Part shown: in pieces, positions 53,455-64,000 of the stretch | Layout of the letters: every line of letters begins with the position of its first letter | How positions within the stretch are numbered: position 1 is the stretch's first letter | Position numbers and translations under genes: made by a program | Assembly (NCBI RefSeq): GCF_022605165.1 | Contig: NC_063068.1 | Location: 124,001 to 188,000, forward strand | Source of the DNA: Purpureocillium takamizusanense | Lineage: Eukaryota; Ascomycota; Sordariomycetes; Hypocreales; Ophiocordycipitaceae | DNA: 64,000 bases | Reading direction: 5' to 3' | Notes under the pieces: generated by a model | Database searches by the model: none | What the model was told of the DNA's origin: nothing | Seen by the model: only the letters and a program-made list of their open reading frames with translations

Positions 53455-54842
53455 TTACAGAAAGTTGACGAGCCATGGGACGAGTGCACTAGAACAGGTT
53501 AACATTTGCACGCGACGTGATGCGCGTTGGACTCGACTTACCCGACCGCGACAGTGGCCCCTATGCCAAAGAGCGCCCTGTTCTTGACCCTGTCCTTTTG
53601 CACCTCGGTGGCCGTCTTGACCTTCTTTGCCCGCGGCGCCTCCTCTTTGACCTCGGCGTCGCTCATCTTCTTGCCAGGGCTCTTCTCCGAGACGGAGATG
53701 TCGGTCGCCTTGCGCTTGCTCTTCTTGGTCGACTCGGGTTTGGCCTTCTTGTCATCAATCTTGTCCTCGGCCTCGGCGCTGGCAGACTCTCTGTCCTTCT
53801 TGACCATCTCCTTGGCCGCCTCCATCATCTTGGCAATCTCTTCCGCGTTCGGCGGCTCACCTGCCGTAGGCAGAGGAATGTCCACCTCGGTCACGGTGTG
53901 CTTGGTCTCCACGCCGTTGACGTCCGTCGAGACCTCCTCGTCCACGTGGACCTTGACCTTGGGGTCCTCTTCCCTCGGCTCCAGGACTACGGCGGGTTCA
54001 AAGGCAGACGTCTTCATGACGATATCGTCCTGCTTGCCCTTCTTGGCGGTATCGCCATTGACCTCGGCAGATTCGAGCTTGGCTTTGGCGCTACGCTTGC
54101 GAGGCGAGGCCGGGGCACGCTTCGTGCTCTTGGTCGGGCTGGCGGATCGGCGCGCGCGCGAACTGCGCGGGATGGACGAGGGCGTGGGCGGGGCCAGCTG
54201 CTGCTTCTGGGCCTTGGCGACATCAAACTTGGGGGGTGCGCTGACATTCTTGGGTGGCGAGTCCGAGGCGGTCGACACGGGGATCTTGGCGGTATCGAGC
54301 AGGGCTCGGATCCAGATGTCAATGTTGTACTCCTGAGCAAGGGCAAGGGCCTGCTCCGGGGGGATCCAGATGTTGCCGGCCGTCTCCTCGGGGCTCGTGG
54401 TCGGCAGAGACTTGATGTACTTGCGCTCGGCCTCCTCCTCGGCGGCCTCGGCGTAGGGGAAGGTGGCCTTGAACATGCCGGTGGCGGAGACGTAGCCGTC
54501 GAAGCTCCGGCGCATCAAAAAGTAGCTGGTCGGGCTGGACTTGAAGATTCCTGACACGATGCCCTTGGGCAGGGGGGCTCGGAGGTGGGCGTACTCAAAG
54601 GCGCCGAGGGCGCCGGACTCTGCCTCATCGCCGCCGACCATCTTTGGGGTCAGCTTGGTCTGGCCGAGGCGTCGTCGCGCGACGAGCTCGTGGTCTGTGG
54701 GGGGTTGGAGGTTAGCGCGCACGCATACGCGAACCAACGCGACCGACCGCGAAGAAAGTGACCGCGACCTACACTCGGGGATGTCCTCGACCATGAGGGG
54801 ATTGGTCCGCGAAGGCAGGCTTCTGGTGCTTGGGGGTGCCAT
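53455..54842 (-). CDS. Bqt4-like APSES/KilA-N inner nuclear membrane protein
   Basis: Exons 54842-54773, 54694-53542 and 53488-53455 (introns 78 and 53 bp, phases 1 and 2) encode 418 residues. The N-terminal part (about 25-150) is an APSES/KilA-N fold: [60 protein letters not shown] long, disordered, Lys/Glu/Ser-rich region with basic clusters follows. The last exon codes only ten residues and completes a C-terminal hydrophobic helix ([23 protein letters not shown]), giving a tail anchor. This order matches fission-yeast Bqt4, which tethers telomeres to the inner nuclear membrane, rather than APSES transcription factors, which lack a tail anchor. If the 34-nt exon is missed the anchor is lost. 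Role in telomere tethering is inferred by homology. Confidence 0.83.
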
Positions 54843-57800
54843 GATGATGGTCTATGGCCGTCGATGCGACGTGGCCGGCGGAATGCGCGTGCGGGCGTTC
54901 GAGTCGCGTCGAGTCCAGAGGGAACCGAAAGCGAACTGCGACTGTGCGGCTAGCACGAACAGCGATATCCAACTCGACACACGACGCGCGAGTAACCTAT
55001 AGAGCCGGCCTGCGGCAATCCGTCAGCCTGTTTTGCGGCAAGGGCGAGCGCGACGGCGAGGATGAATGCGCGAGAAAAAAGAGGACGAGGGCGCATACAT
55101 ACGATGCAGGGACCGGGGATCACGGATGAAGCGACTGGCGACGTAGACCGAATCGGGCGAGGCGCCAATTCACCAACCAACCCAGAGGGCGAAAGAAAGA
55201 GAAGAAGAAAATGCTGGGGCCGGTTCGCAGAGACGCGGCGGCAGCGAATGCGGCGGATGGGCCAGCTGGGGAGAGCGACGCCTGCCGTGGACCACCTACG
55301 ACGTGGACGCGTGGTGGTGGTGGTGCTGCTGCTGAGCGGATGCGGGTGTGGGCGAGGGAAGGACGGGAAAGAGATTCGCGATGCTGGGGGGGGGAGAGAC
55401 GGGCGGAGGTGGTGGATGGATGGATGGATGGACGGACGGGGGGCCGCTGGCGCAAATTGGTGGAGCGTCTGGTGCTGACCTCTTTCGGACTGGCCACGCT
55501 GGATGTGGGATGGGATGGATGTGGATGTGGATGTGGACCGATGCTCGGGCATGAGGTGAGAGCTGGAAGGCGCCCGGCTCCCTCTCTCTCCGTCTCTCTC
55601 TCGCGCGCGCGCGCATGCTCTCTGAGACCCCGGAAGGCGCCAACCTAGAAGGTGCCCGCCCTCCCGTCGACGGGAGCGGTCGTCGGGCAGCCCGGGGTGG
55701 TGGGCGGGCGGAAGCGCCAATAGACCAGCTGGTCCAGCGCTGGGCCAGGGCTGTTCTGGGCATGATGGCGCGAGCCGTGCGCGGGCGCATCAGTGGCTCA
55801 TCAGTGGCCCGCGGTTGCTGGAAAGCAGCCTGGGCTGGAACCCCGGAACCCATGCCATGCCATTCAATCCGATGCCCGCCCGCCCTCCATCCCCTCACCG
55901 CAAGCTGGACGGAAGGTGCAAGTACCTTGCTACGATGATTGAAGGATGAAAGGGCGCACGGGGTCCCGTGCGCGCCTGGGTAAGGCGACGGCGGGCGACG
56001 CGATGAGACGACCCTCCGAAAGTATCAGGATGCGCCATTTTTGGCGCAGGGGTGACATGCCTCCTCACAACGTGCCAGGGTCTCTTGCCGGGCTCCCGCT
56101 GGTCCTTGGGACCCTTGGACCACCACTGCACTCGCTCGGGGGCACACACCTACCCAGCTGGATGAGGCACGCGGCCAGAGGGGGGGCGATGGGAGGGCCG
56201 ACGCGACCCTACCCTTGTGGGAAGCAGCAGGAGGATGCTGGGCGGGGTCGTTGGAAAAGGGCATGGCTGGGCATGTCCTGCAATAACGCGGTACTCATCA
56301 AACGCGTAAAGCTTATCCTGCCTCGACGTACTGCACTATCCGTTCCATTTGCAACCGCAGCGCAAGGCTTGCAAGGCAAGCTGTTCGGGGAACTCGAGGC
56401 GGCGTTTCCGCCTCGGGCCGCCGCCTGGCTAGATAGCGCGAGGTGCGGGTGGTACTTTTTTTTTCTCTCTGACGCGCCGCCGAGAGCAAGCTCACGTGCA
56501 TTGGCGAGCCTGCCAGCAAGCTACAGGGAGCACTTGTTCAGGGCCAAGTGAGATTCGAAGTGCAGGCTGTTGTCACTGTCATGCACGTTTGCTGCGACAG
56601 AGCAACGTGTACAAAGTACATAGGTAGGGCAGGCCGTCGCACTCGTTGCGCATCCAATTGGGTGCCACTGGATTAGATGTGCAAGCTGGGGCACTGTCAA
56701 CGGTAGGTATTGACGGTGGGACTATTTGACGGAGAATTGCTTTGGCTCAAAGTGCGAGTTCATCTGCGTCCGTACATTGTGTCAATGCGGGACGCGCACT
56801 ATATTCATGGGTTGAGGGCACGGAATATCTCAACCACTGCTACGACGAGGGAAATCTACAACCCGATGCGGCGTCGACGTGACACATAAAGATACCAACA
56901 CAGTGCAACTCTCAAGAGTGCCTCTTCTTCCATCCCCAAAACCCTTTCTGACGTTCCTATCGCGCTGCCAACACAAGACGGTCTGAGTCTAGGGTATGCC
57001 ACTATTCGGCACCACTATCTGTCCTTGGCAAGCAAAGCCTCAGGCATGAAGAGCGTGGGTCAGGTACGATCTCCTAGCTACCTAGCTAGGGTGCCATCAC
57101 GAGACGCGCTCAGTTCATCAGGCACTCGACGAAGCTGTTGTCCATCTGCTCGTTTCCGATGCGCCCAGGCCCACACCGCGCGCCGCCCCACGTCGTGTGT
57201 CGCGACTCGTGCCTTGCCTCGCCAATTTGCCCACCGCCCGTCTCCGTGTCCAGACTCAGTCTTAGTCAGAGCCCAACAGCGCACCCCTTGTCGAGCTCCA
57301 GCATCAACGTTGTCTGGACAGCAGCAAGCCACACACGCAACGCTCAAACTCGCCTCTGAACGGTTATAGAGGAGGAGCAAAGAGAGGACTGGCAAGAAGA
57401 TGCACACGGCTAGTGTCGCAACCGACCCGCATAGACGGTACTACGTACTACGAGACCTGACGCTGCTGCTCCTGCTGCTGCGACCGTGACAGACACCCGT
57501 AACCTCAGCTCCCCCCTGGGGCCCTGGCTTCCCTCCCCCCGGTGTCGTACCCCTGAGCTTGTCTCTCCGTCCAATCATGCCAGTTGCCTCCGCCCCCACC
57601 AATGCGGCGGCGAGGGCCCCTGGGCTGCAAGCCCCTCCATCGTCACCGTGACAATCGCCGCCGCCGCCGCCTGTCTCCTCCCCCTCCAACGGCGGCCCTG
57701 CTGGCTCTTGACCGATTCTCCCATCTCGTGTATTTTCTCCCTCTCCTCCTCCTCGTCCGCCTCAGTTCTCCGGTACCTTCAAGCTAGTCTACGCAAAATC

Positions 57801-57875
57801 GACTTGCAATCTACGTCGTACGATCTGATTACGCTCCGCCTTTGACCTTCCCCGCTACCTGTCCGCCTTCTCACC
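54843..57875. other. 3 kb divergent intergenic region rich in simple repeats
   Basis: Lies between the divergent Bqt4-like and RhoGDI genes. It contains GGAT/GGATGT tracts (55413-55430 and 55501-55537), (GC)n near 55603-55613 and GTGGTG repeats, which create long but spurious frames on both strands. The last 400 bp before RhoGDI are strongly C/T-rich, as is common in ascomycete promoters and leaders. Confidence 0.55.
55501..55537. repeat. GGATGT/GGGAT microsatellite
   Basis: Imperfect tandem GGAT and GGATGT units. A separate (GGAT)4-5 tract lies about 80 bp to the left. Confidence 0.75.
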
Positions 57876-58809
57876 ATGGCCTCCCACGATGATGACACCA
57901 TGCCCGAGGAGACGCAAGGCTACAAGCTCTCCCAGCCTAAGCAGAGCTTGGCTGAGTACCAGCAAATGGGTGGGTGCATGCACTTTCTCGAGACAGACCC
58001 CGATGTTGTCTTGCAATTTAACATTAGCTTCGATGGCTCGCTCTCCGCTACGTCCACCTTCCCAGCCCCGAAGAGGGGTTGATGGTGCTTTACGAGTCCC
58101 CACCCCAGGCCTGTCCTGCGGCCAGCATCTGATCCGATACTTATATACAATCAAACTACCACTTCATGGTCAGCAGCTAACCGCAACAACCCATGTTAGA
58201 TGCCGGCGATGAGTCCCTCCAGCGATACAAAGAGTCCTTGGGTCTCGGCGGCGGCAAAGACATTTCCGACCCCAACGACTCCCGCGTGTGCATCATTCTG
58301 AGCCTCACCATGGACTCGCCCGGCCGCGACCCCGTCACCATCGACCTCTCCCGGCCCGGCAGCGAAGCCACCATGAAGGACAAGCCCTTTAAGATCAAGG
58401 AGGGCTCCAAGTTCACCATGAGCGCAAAGTTCAAGGTGCAGCACGAGATCCTCAGCGGCCTGCATTATGTGCAGGTGGTCAAGCGCAAGGGCATCAAGGT
58501 GTCCAAGGACTCGGAAATGATTGTCGGTGACGCCTCGCGTCCCTCGATCAGCCTTCTCCGTGCTGACAGCTCGCAGGGAAGCTACGCACCCAACACTGAC
58601 AAGCAGACCACGTACATCAAGAAGTGTAAGCGCGCCATAGGCCTCTCTGCATTCTGGCCCCAGCTGATAGCCTGCTAGTTCAAGAGGAGGAGGCGCCCTC
58701 GGGTATGCTTGCCCGCGGCCATTATAATGCCATCTCAAGCTTCGTCGACGACGACAAGAAGAAGCACCTCGAGTTCGAGTGGAGCTTCGACATCGCCAAG
58801 GACTGGTGA
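57876..58809 (+). CDS. RDI1: Rho GDP-dissociation inhibitor (RhoGDI)
   Basis: Exons 57876-57969, 58200-58625 and 58679-58809 (introns 230 and 53 bp, both phase 1) encode 216 residues. A flexible N-terminal regulatory arm (GYKLSQPKQSLAEYQQM) precedes the immunoglobulin-like beta sandwich: DAGDESLQRYKESLGL, FKIKEGSKFTMSAKFKVQHE, GLHYVQVVKRKGIKV, and the C-terminal GMLARGHYNAISSFVDDD with LEFEWSFDIAKDW. RhoGDI extracts prenylated Rho/Cdc42/Rac from membranes and keeps them inactive in the cytosol, so it influences polarity and hyphal growth. The first intron is the longest in the window, and its donor is the less common GTGGGT. It is convergent with the phosphatase gene, 258 bp away. Confidence 0.94.
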
Positions 58810-59067
58810 GGTGATGCCGGGCCCGCATCTGAATGCCACCGCTGGCATGCATTGATGTTGTTTCTGTCGTCGAGCGTCATGAGAACACGAGTATACCAGA
58901 TCCTCAAGGGCGCGGAAAAGTCGGCGTGATATTTCGCCTCATCATCTGCAGACACATGCAAAGAGAATAAAGGAGCCATGTTTCATATCGCCATGACATG
59001 CTGGGTGTCGCTTTGTTCCCATGATGCGCCACCGACTGGGTTGTGCATGAAATGAACGCCCCTAGGA

Positions 59068-60239
59068 CTATAGGAAGTAATCAGGTAGGGCGTTTCCGTC
59101 TGCCACCTTCTCGTTACCGGGCTGTTGGTCTTTGTGAAGGTCGTTTTCCGGCGCGGCGGCGAAGACGTTGAAGAAGCGCTCCCCACCGTCGCTAACCTCG
59201 AGGACGCTGGCCATGTTGCCGCACCGGTAGCAGTAGTTGGGCGCGCTCCAGACCGTGCTCAGTCGGTCGTCGTAGAGCACCTGGAAGCCCTCCTGGCAGA
59301 GCTGGTGGGCGCGCAGGATGTGCGACATGTTGTTGACGGCCAGGAACTTCTTGACAACCTGGGCGCCGAATGTGTATCCCGCTCCCCGGGGCGATAATGA
59401 AAACTCGTCTCGCTCGGGGTCGGGATCAGACCAGACGAGATCGGCCATGGGACCCTCGTGGGGAATTTCTCGAAAGCGATCAATGATTTTGATCTGGTCG
59501 ATGGAGTGTATGGACGGGGACAGCCCTGTAAGGAGTCAGAAGACACAACGGGAGCGTGGTTTCGACGAAACTCACCACCGTGGACGCAGAAGATTTGGTT
59601 GTCGATGACGACGCTCAGCGTGAGAAAGTCAAACATGTCGGTAAAGTAGTGCCAGACGTTGGCATTGCCGTACTTGCGGGAGCACTCAGTGTAGAAACCG
59701 TACGACTGGGTGACGCCGCGGGACTCGTGGTTTCCGCGAATTAAATGCACGCGTTCGGGGTATCGTAGCTTTAAACACACGAGCAGGGAGATGGTCTCGA
59801 CGCTAAACATGCCGCGGTCGACATAATCGCCTGCTCGTCCGTCACCCTGTCAGCTTGTCCGGTTTATCACGTCGCCCTAGGCCTGGGGCACATGCCGTAA
59901 GTCGGCACACATACCCAAGAAGAGATAGTTGGTATCCGGGCAGTAGCCGCCTATCCTGAAAATCTCAATCAGGTCGAAGAACTGGCCGTGGATGTCGCCG
60001 ACGACGGTGACGGGCGCCTTGACGTGCACCACGTTGCTCTCTCGCATGAGCAGCTCCTTTGTCTTGGCGCATATCGCCTCGATGACCGACTCTGCGAGGA
60101 GTTCCTTCTTGTATAGCCGTGAGATGCACTCGTCGAGGTCGACGGAAGCTGATGGGCGGGCAGCAACCAAGGTTAGTTACTGTGGTCGCCAGGGGGGAAG
60201 GGGAATGGGGGTGCCGCGCTCACAAGGTAAGCTGGGCAT
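59068..60239 (-). CDS. PPG1: Ser/Thr protein phosphatase, PP2A-like, PPG1 type
   Basis: Exons 60239-60224, 60148-59915, 59830-59576 and 59525-59068 (introns 75, 84 and 50 bp, all phase 1) encode 320 residues. The 16-nt first exon (MPSLP plus one base) supplies the start. All PPP signatures are present: GDIHGQ (56-61), GDYVDRG (84-90), RGNHES (115-120), CVHGGLSPSI, and [12 protein letters not shown]; the tail ends in DYFL, the methylation motif of PP2A-like subunits. Residues such as [36 protein letters not shown] and [19 protein letters not shown] point to the Ppg1 branch rather than PP2A, PP4 or Sit4/PP6. Ppg1 works in the fungal FAR/STRIPAK complex, which controls fusion, sexual development and mitophagy. 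Confidence 0.9.
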
Positions 60240-61682
60240 CGTGGCGCCGAATGTGTCGACTTGCAAACGAGCTCGGCGAGTGTTGCCCTCAAGTCCAGGC
60301 TGGGGGTTCGGTCGCGAGCGGTCTGACGGATCGGGGCAGCTTCATCAAGACCGGCTGTGGCGCGTCTGCTCCGAGCTATGTCGACGGACGGATGGGGAGA
60401 AGAGCGCTGCAGCAGACGACGGCCTGCACCAACATGATCGGAAGCTGGGCTGGATGCGTGCAGCTTGGCGTGGGCAGCGAGCCGCGAGGAAGAGCTAGGC
60501 GATCATTGAAGAAGCGAAAAGTCCGTGTCGCTGCCGAAGGTGCTGGCTGCTTGGGAGCTCTGGGTTGCAGGTTCTGCCGGCTGGGTCGGATTGGATTACC
60601 AAGGCTAGCAGCCCTCCAGCTCTTACCACGCCGCACTACGTACTGCCTGTAGCGCCGCACCGTTTGGGGGGAGGGGGCAAACAGGGTGTTTCGTTTTGGG
60701 CGGCTTGCCCGCCAATGGTACGCGCCAGTTCGGTGTAGCACGTGACGAAGAATCGCTTCTACTCCCGTGTTCGGACGCCGCGAAATAACTAACTTCTTTC
60801 CCGTTTGGAATCTCGAGCGAGGAGGAAGATACAACAGTATGGGTATTTGAGTAGTAGGCACAGTGCGTGGAAGGCTGGCTGGTTGACTACCTACCTTAGC
60901 TAATCTACGCTCCTTGAAACCCATTGGAGCGCCCCCATGCCCCCCATCCTGGGTGCACGGTGCGGTGGTCTTTTGTCGCTGCCTTGCCTTTGCGATAGGG
61001 CAGCCAGGGGCAGGAGCACTATGCGGCACTGTGCAGCAGCCATTATGACGACCATGTCTTTTCGCAGGCTTGTTGCGCGGTGCCAAGTATTACGGACCGA
61101 GGCAGAATTAATTTCATCATGCTCCTTCGTACAGTCCTACTTATACGAATTATTCAAGTATTTCGAATGCATGTACATCGCCATGCACTCCAGGCTGAGG
61201 GAATAGCCGGTGATGGCCCACTGCCGTCCATCCGGTGACAAACCCGTCGTCCATGCAGCGACACTGACGCCTCATGAGACTGCTCAGCCACTTTTTGGTT
61301 TGTGTTGAGCGTGTTCGCGAAGTGGCGGGCCTTGAATCGGAAACGGTATCGTTTCATGTCAAGCCTGCATTCTCCCATTGGTCGCAAGGTCGCCTTTGGG
61401 ATGGCACAACACCACTTGCTGATCCGAGCGTTCATTGTAAGGCTCGATAATCCACCACATATTTACTAATTCAAGAACCTAGACTATTACGTACCGCCTT
61501 TCGAGACAAATCTCCCGCAAAACTTGAAAACGAGGACCCTTCCCAGATCGGCTGCCTCCAAAGGATGGTCGTGCCTTCGGGAACATACTCATTTTTCCTA
61601 CATTTATAATCCTTGCGGTGCCAATTCGCCGTATGGCTCTCGATACCTCGACTCCGGCCCGATTGGACTGATTCTACTCTCG
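60240..61682. other. Divergent intergenic region
   Basis: About 1.4 kb between the phosphatase start and the secreted-protein start. A 236-codon minus-strand frame at 60376-61086 has no domain and low-complexity composition, so it is not called. Confidence 0.5.
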
Positions 61683-62420
61683 ATGCGACTCATCGTTCTC
61701 TCCGCCTTTGCGGCGGCAGCCGCCCTGGCTGCTCCCAGCTCCGACGTGTGGACTCGCAAGGACGGAGACTCTCTCGATGGAGTCCGCTGGGCGCCCCTGA
61801 CGTGGGATGCCCAGGCATTCCCTAATGGCCCCAGGTTGACCCTCAGAGGGACGGTGCAGGAGGTGTACGACCAGCTGCTGGCTGTCAACCCAGACTGGGA
61901 TACCGACTTCGCGCTAAACGCAACATCAGAGTCGCCAACAAATGAGAAACGCGACGGCACCTTCGCTGGCGCCGTAGTCATTTGCAACGAGTCGAAATAT
62001 GGGGTACCACCATACAAGACTGTTGTTAACGCCATGAACAAATTCAACAACCGGGCTGGACCGGGGCCCATTCTGCCGCCCGGCCCCAATGTCTGCAGCG
62101 ACGTCTATTACGACAGTGAGATGACTGTAGTGGTCTGCAATAATGTAAGTCTCCCCTTGGGATGGCGGCTTGCGCCATACGCAACTTCTGACGAGGCATT
62201 ACCGCTTTAGCAATCGGTTGAAAAGAAGCTCGAGTCGTATTCTGAGGTCACGTCCGGCCTGCAAGCTATACGCGCGTACTGCCTCAAGCTTGTGATGATG
62301 GAGCCCTACTTTCTGGGAGGCGAAGCTTTTAACTCGGCTAACTGGAGCATCACCTTGAAGAGGACTGGGTACGTGCAGACGGAGGGCTTTTCGAGACCAG
62401 CGTCTCAATTTGGCGGATGA
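61683..62420 (+). CDS. Small secreted protein of unknown function
   Basis: Exons 61683-62144 and 62211-62420 with a 66-bp intron (GTAAGT donor, TTTAG acceptor, phase 0) encode 223 residues. The first in-frame ATG with a good signal peptide is used (MRLIVLSAFAAAAALAAP); the frame stays open 53 codons upstream without an ATG-led signal. The mature protein contains four cysteines: AVVICNESKYG, NVCSDVYYD, TVVVCNN and RAYCLKL, allowing two disulfides, and a Pro/Gly-rich turn (AGPGPILPPGPN). The C-terminal part (GGEAFNSANWSITLKRTG) is polar. Similar one-domain Cys-containing secreted proteins occur in plant- and insect-associated fungi, but no specific family is recognised. Confidence 0.72.
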
Positions 62421-63620
62421 TATGCTCGAGGGTAAATGGGTGGATTATATTGTCCCATTATTCGCCACTGGCTCCTGACCAACCGTTTGAACCGCCCCGT
62501 GCTTATAGGTTGTCGACAAGTCGACAACGGCCATGACAGGCTGCTACTCGCGTCATCAAAGGCGCCGAAGGTTGTGCCACTACGGATTGATGATTCATTG
62601 TATATACTTGTTCACCTTTACGAAGTATTTAATGGCAGTATTTCTACTCGCGGGCGAGCCGAGCCGCCTATTGACGTCGCCAGCGAAGACCTCGTTGTCA
62701 CTCATTGCAGGCTGCTAGTCTATACTTCGTACGCTTCCTCTGCATCGAGTTTGGCGTTGCCAGCTGCACCGACCTAGCCTGCACACGGAACTATATGCCA
62801 TGGCGAGGCGAGGTCTACTTGCGGGCTGATGTCCAACTGTCTTGGCGACGACGGCAAGCGCAGGATAAGAACATGACAGACTGCGGGACGTTGCCAGACA
62901 AGTCGGCAGTGCGTCGCTGCATACTTCGTACGAAGTACACGGGAAGATGGCCTCGAAACGATTGATCCACTGGGGATTACTCAAGGCCGTTTGACGCGGC
63001 TAATTCGCGGCCCAATGTGCACACCAAAGTCCGGCGAGCCACACCACTGGACGCCAGGCTGTGTCAGTTAGTGCCTTAGGCGACCCAGCGAGGGTATTGG
63101 CCCGTGCGCCGTCTCACGTGTTACCCCAGTGTTCCAGCTCCAGCTCCATCCCACTCACCAAACAAGCGTAACCCGACTGTCACCACCTCTCGCGCTTGTC
63201 GCTCGGCTCAGCTGCTCCAACGACGCTGGGCGTTCGTCGCAATACATGTTGCGTGCCTCGTCGCCCAGAACGCGATTCTCACGCCTCGGTTGGCCTGCCT
63301 GATGTGAAGGCCCCTGACGCAGCATCGCAGGGCATGGGAGGGCCGGCCTGTCGACTCGCCAGCTGTTTGCACGCTCACGCCAACCTGATCCTACCACGAC
63401 GGCTGAGCTGGCGCGCTGCCCGACCTCAACCGTTCAACCCCAGCTCCTCCCTGGCGCTTCATCCATCCATCCGGATTTTTGATTGCCTGACGCGACGTGA
63501 GCGGCGGGGACTCTGGGCGCGACTGCGCCTCACTCTCCGCCTGAGCGATCTGGGAACACATCACTTGCGCGTTGCTCTCTCACTCATCCTCGTGCCGCGT
63601 CGGCCCCACGAGCCACGGCC
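62421..63620. other. Intergenic stretch with a perfect 16-bp palindrome
   Basis: About 1.2 kb. It contains a half-site at 62721-62732 and a full palindrome at 62922-62937. The last 500 bp before the zinc-knuckle gene are C-rich, like a promoter and leader. No gene is supported. Confidence 0.55.
62922..62937. repeat. Perfect palindrome TACTTCGTACGAAGTA
   Basis: A 16-bp perfect palindrome. Its half, TACGAAGTA or TACTTCGTA, recurs at seven or more other intergenic places in the window. Confidence 0.85.
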
Positions 63621-64000
63621 ATGGCAGACACCTTTTCCGGCTATGACGGTCGGTCCCATGAGCCGCAATGCTACAACTGCGGTGCCGTAGGGCACTGGGC
63701 GGTTGCATGTCCTGAACCTACCCGAGCAACGCCAGCGTAAGTCGCATCGTTAAGCTCAGGCCAACATCAGTCGTCCGATGGTAGCTAATTGTAATGCAGT
63801 GGTTTGGCTGCCTGGAAGAACGCACCTGCTCCCAGTCAGGGCATACCGAAGCATCACGGCAATTCTTCCAAAAGATCGAAGGGACCCATCATCACCAAGT
63901 ATGCGCCTCCACCTCCGCCGCAGCCTCCATCCTATGGCCCTGGCATGGGCCCCTATCAGCCTCCGCCTCCGCCTCCGCTTCTCCCAGGACACCATCAACA
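63621..64000 (+). CDS. CCHC zinc-knuckle protein, 5' part (cut by window end)
   Basis: Exon 1 (63621-63736) and the start of exon 2 (63800 onward) are joined over a 63-bp intron (GTAAGT donor, TGCAG acceptor, phase 2). The frame is still open at the last base, so the gene continues beyond the window. Near the N terminus is one complete zinc knuckle, CYNCGAVGHWAVAC (C-x2-C-x4-H-x4-C), which binds single-stranded nucleic acid, usually RNA. After the intron comes a Pro-rich low-complexity segment (YAPPPPPQPPSYGPGMGP). It is probably an RNA-binding protein of splicing or translation control; the rest of the protein is needed to say which. Confidence 0.8.

Noticed and set aside
53517..54554. 345-codon plus-strand frame
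   Set aside because: Antisense to the Bqt4-like gene; Leu/Gly/Arg-rich shadow.
54950..55720. 256-codon minus-strand frame
   Set aside because: Made largely of Pro/Ser/His/Arg runs produced by GGAT, GTGG and GA microsatellites; no domain, and it overlaps frames on the other strand.
59068..60239. Phosphatase considered as PP4 or Sit4/PP6
   Set aside because: The N-terminal [15 protein letters not shown] and the [16 protein letters not shown] region fit the Ppg1 branch better.
60376..61086. 236-codon minus-strand frame upstream of the phosphatase
   Set aside because: No domain, composition biased to Arg/Pro/Thr, and no splice signals linking it to the phosphatase.

Overview
The window is nuclear DNA of a filamentous ascomycete (Pezizomycotina), most likely a Sordariomycete and plausibly Hypocreales. 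The evidence is short introns (about 48-94 bp, one of 230 bp) with GTAAGT-type donors and CTAAC/CTGAC branch sites, two fungal Zn2Cys6 regulators, GPI-anchored Ser/Thr-rich proteins, a P450 with a fungal-type I-helix, and a nuclear tRNA-Ile(AAU) with an intron. The order is inferred from general character only; nothing here fixes genus or species. Exon joins were derived by eye from splice signals, reading frame and family conservation.

Layout. 1-18 kb: a secreted GH5 endoglycoceramidase-like hydrolase, a small DUF4267-type membrane protein, a GPI-anchored Cys/Ser-rich protein, mitochondrial dihydroorotate dehydrogenase divergent from an arginase-fold protein, a Zn2Cys6 regulator and an M3 oligopeptidase. 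18-32 kb: a 1080-residue ankyrin-repeat protein with a 4.8 kb gene-free upstream region rich in dinucleotide repeats, a single-pass membrane protein, a small cupin, and a quinone-oxidoreductase-like enzyme convergent with a second Zn2Cys6 regulator. 32-48 kb looks accessory. It holds a seven-exon Cys-rich secreted protein with only phase-0 introns and a 9-nt exon, then a conserved island (a CHIP-like TPR/U-box E3 ligase and a DUF3632 protein). Next come two diverged, head-to-head genes resembling Tse2-type ADP-ribosyltransferase toxins, followed by about 4.6 kb of decayed sequence with a minisatellite. 48-64 kb returns to ordinary gene density: P450, GPI protein, tRNA-Ile, a Bqt4-like nuclear-membrane protein, RhoGDI, a PPG1-type phosphatase, a secreted Cys-containing protein, and the start of a CCHC zinc-knuckle gene cut by the window end.

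How the genes relate. Most are independent single genes, and I see no classical biosynthetic cluster. Possible functional pairings are the oxidoreductase with its convergent regulator, and the arginase-fold gene with the regulator downstream. Housekeeping genes (pyrimidine synthesis, Rho GTPase control, STRIPAK-type phosphatase, peptide turnover, protein quality control, nuclear envelope) alternate with secreted or interaction-type genes. The best candidates for undescribed biology are the toxin-like pair at 41.2-43.5 kb and the phase-0 multi-exon secreted protein at 35.4-36.5 kb.
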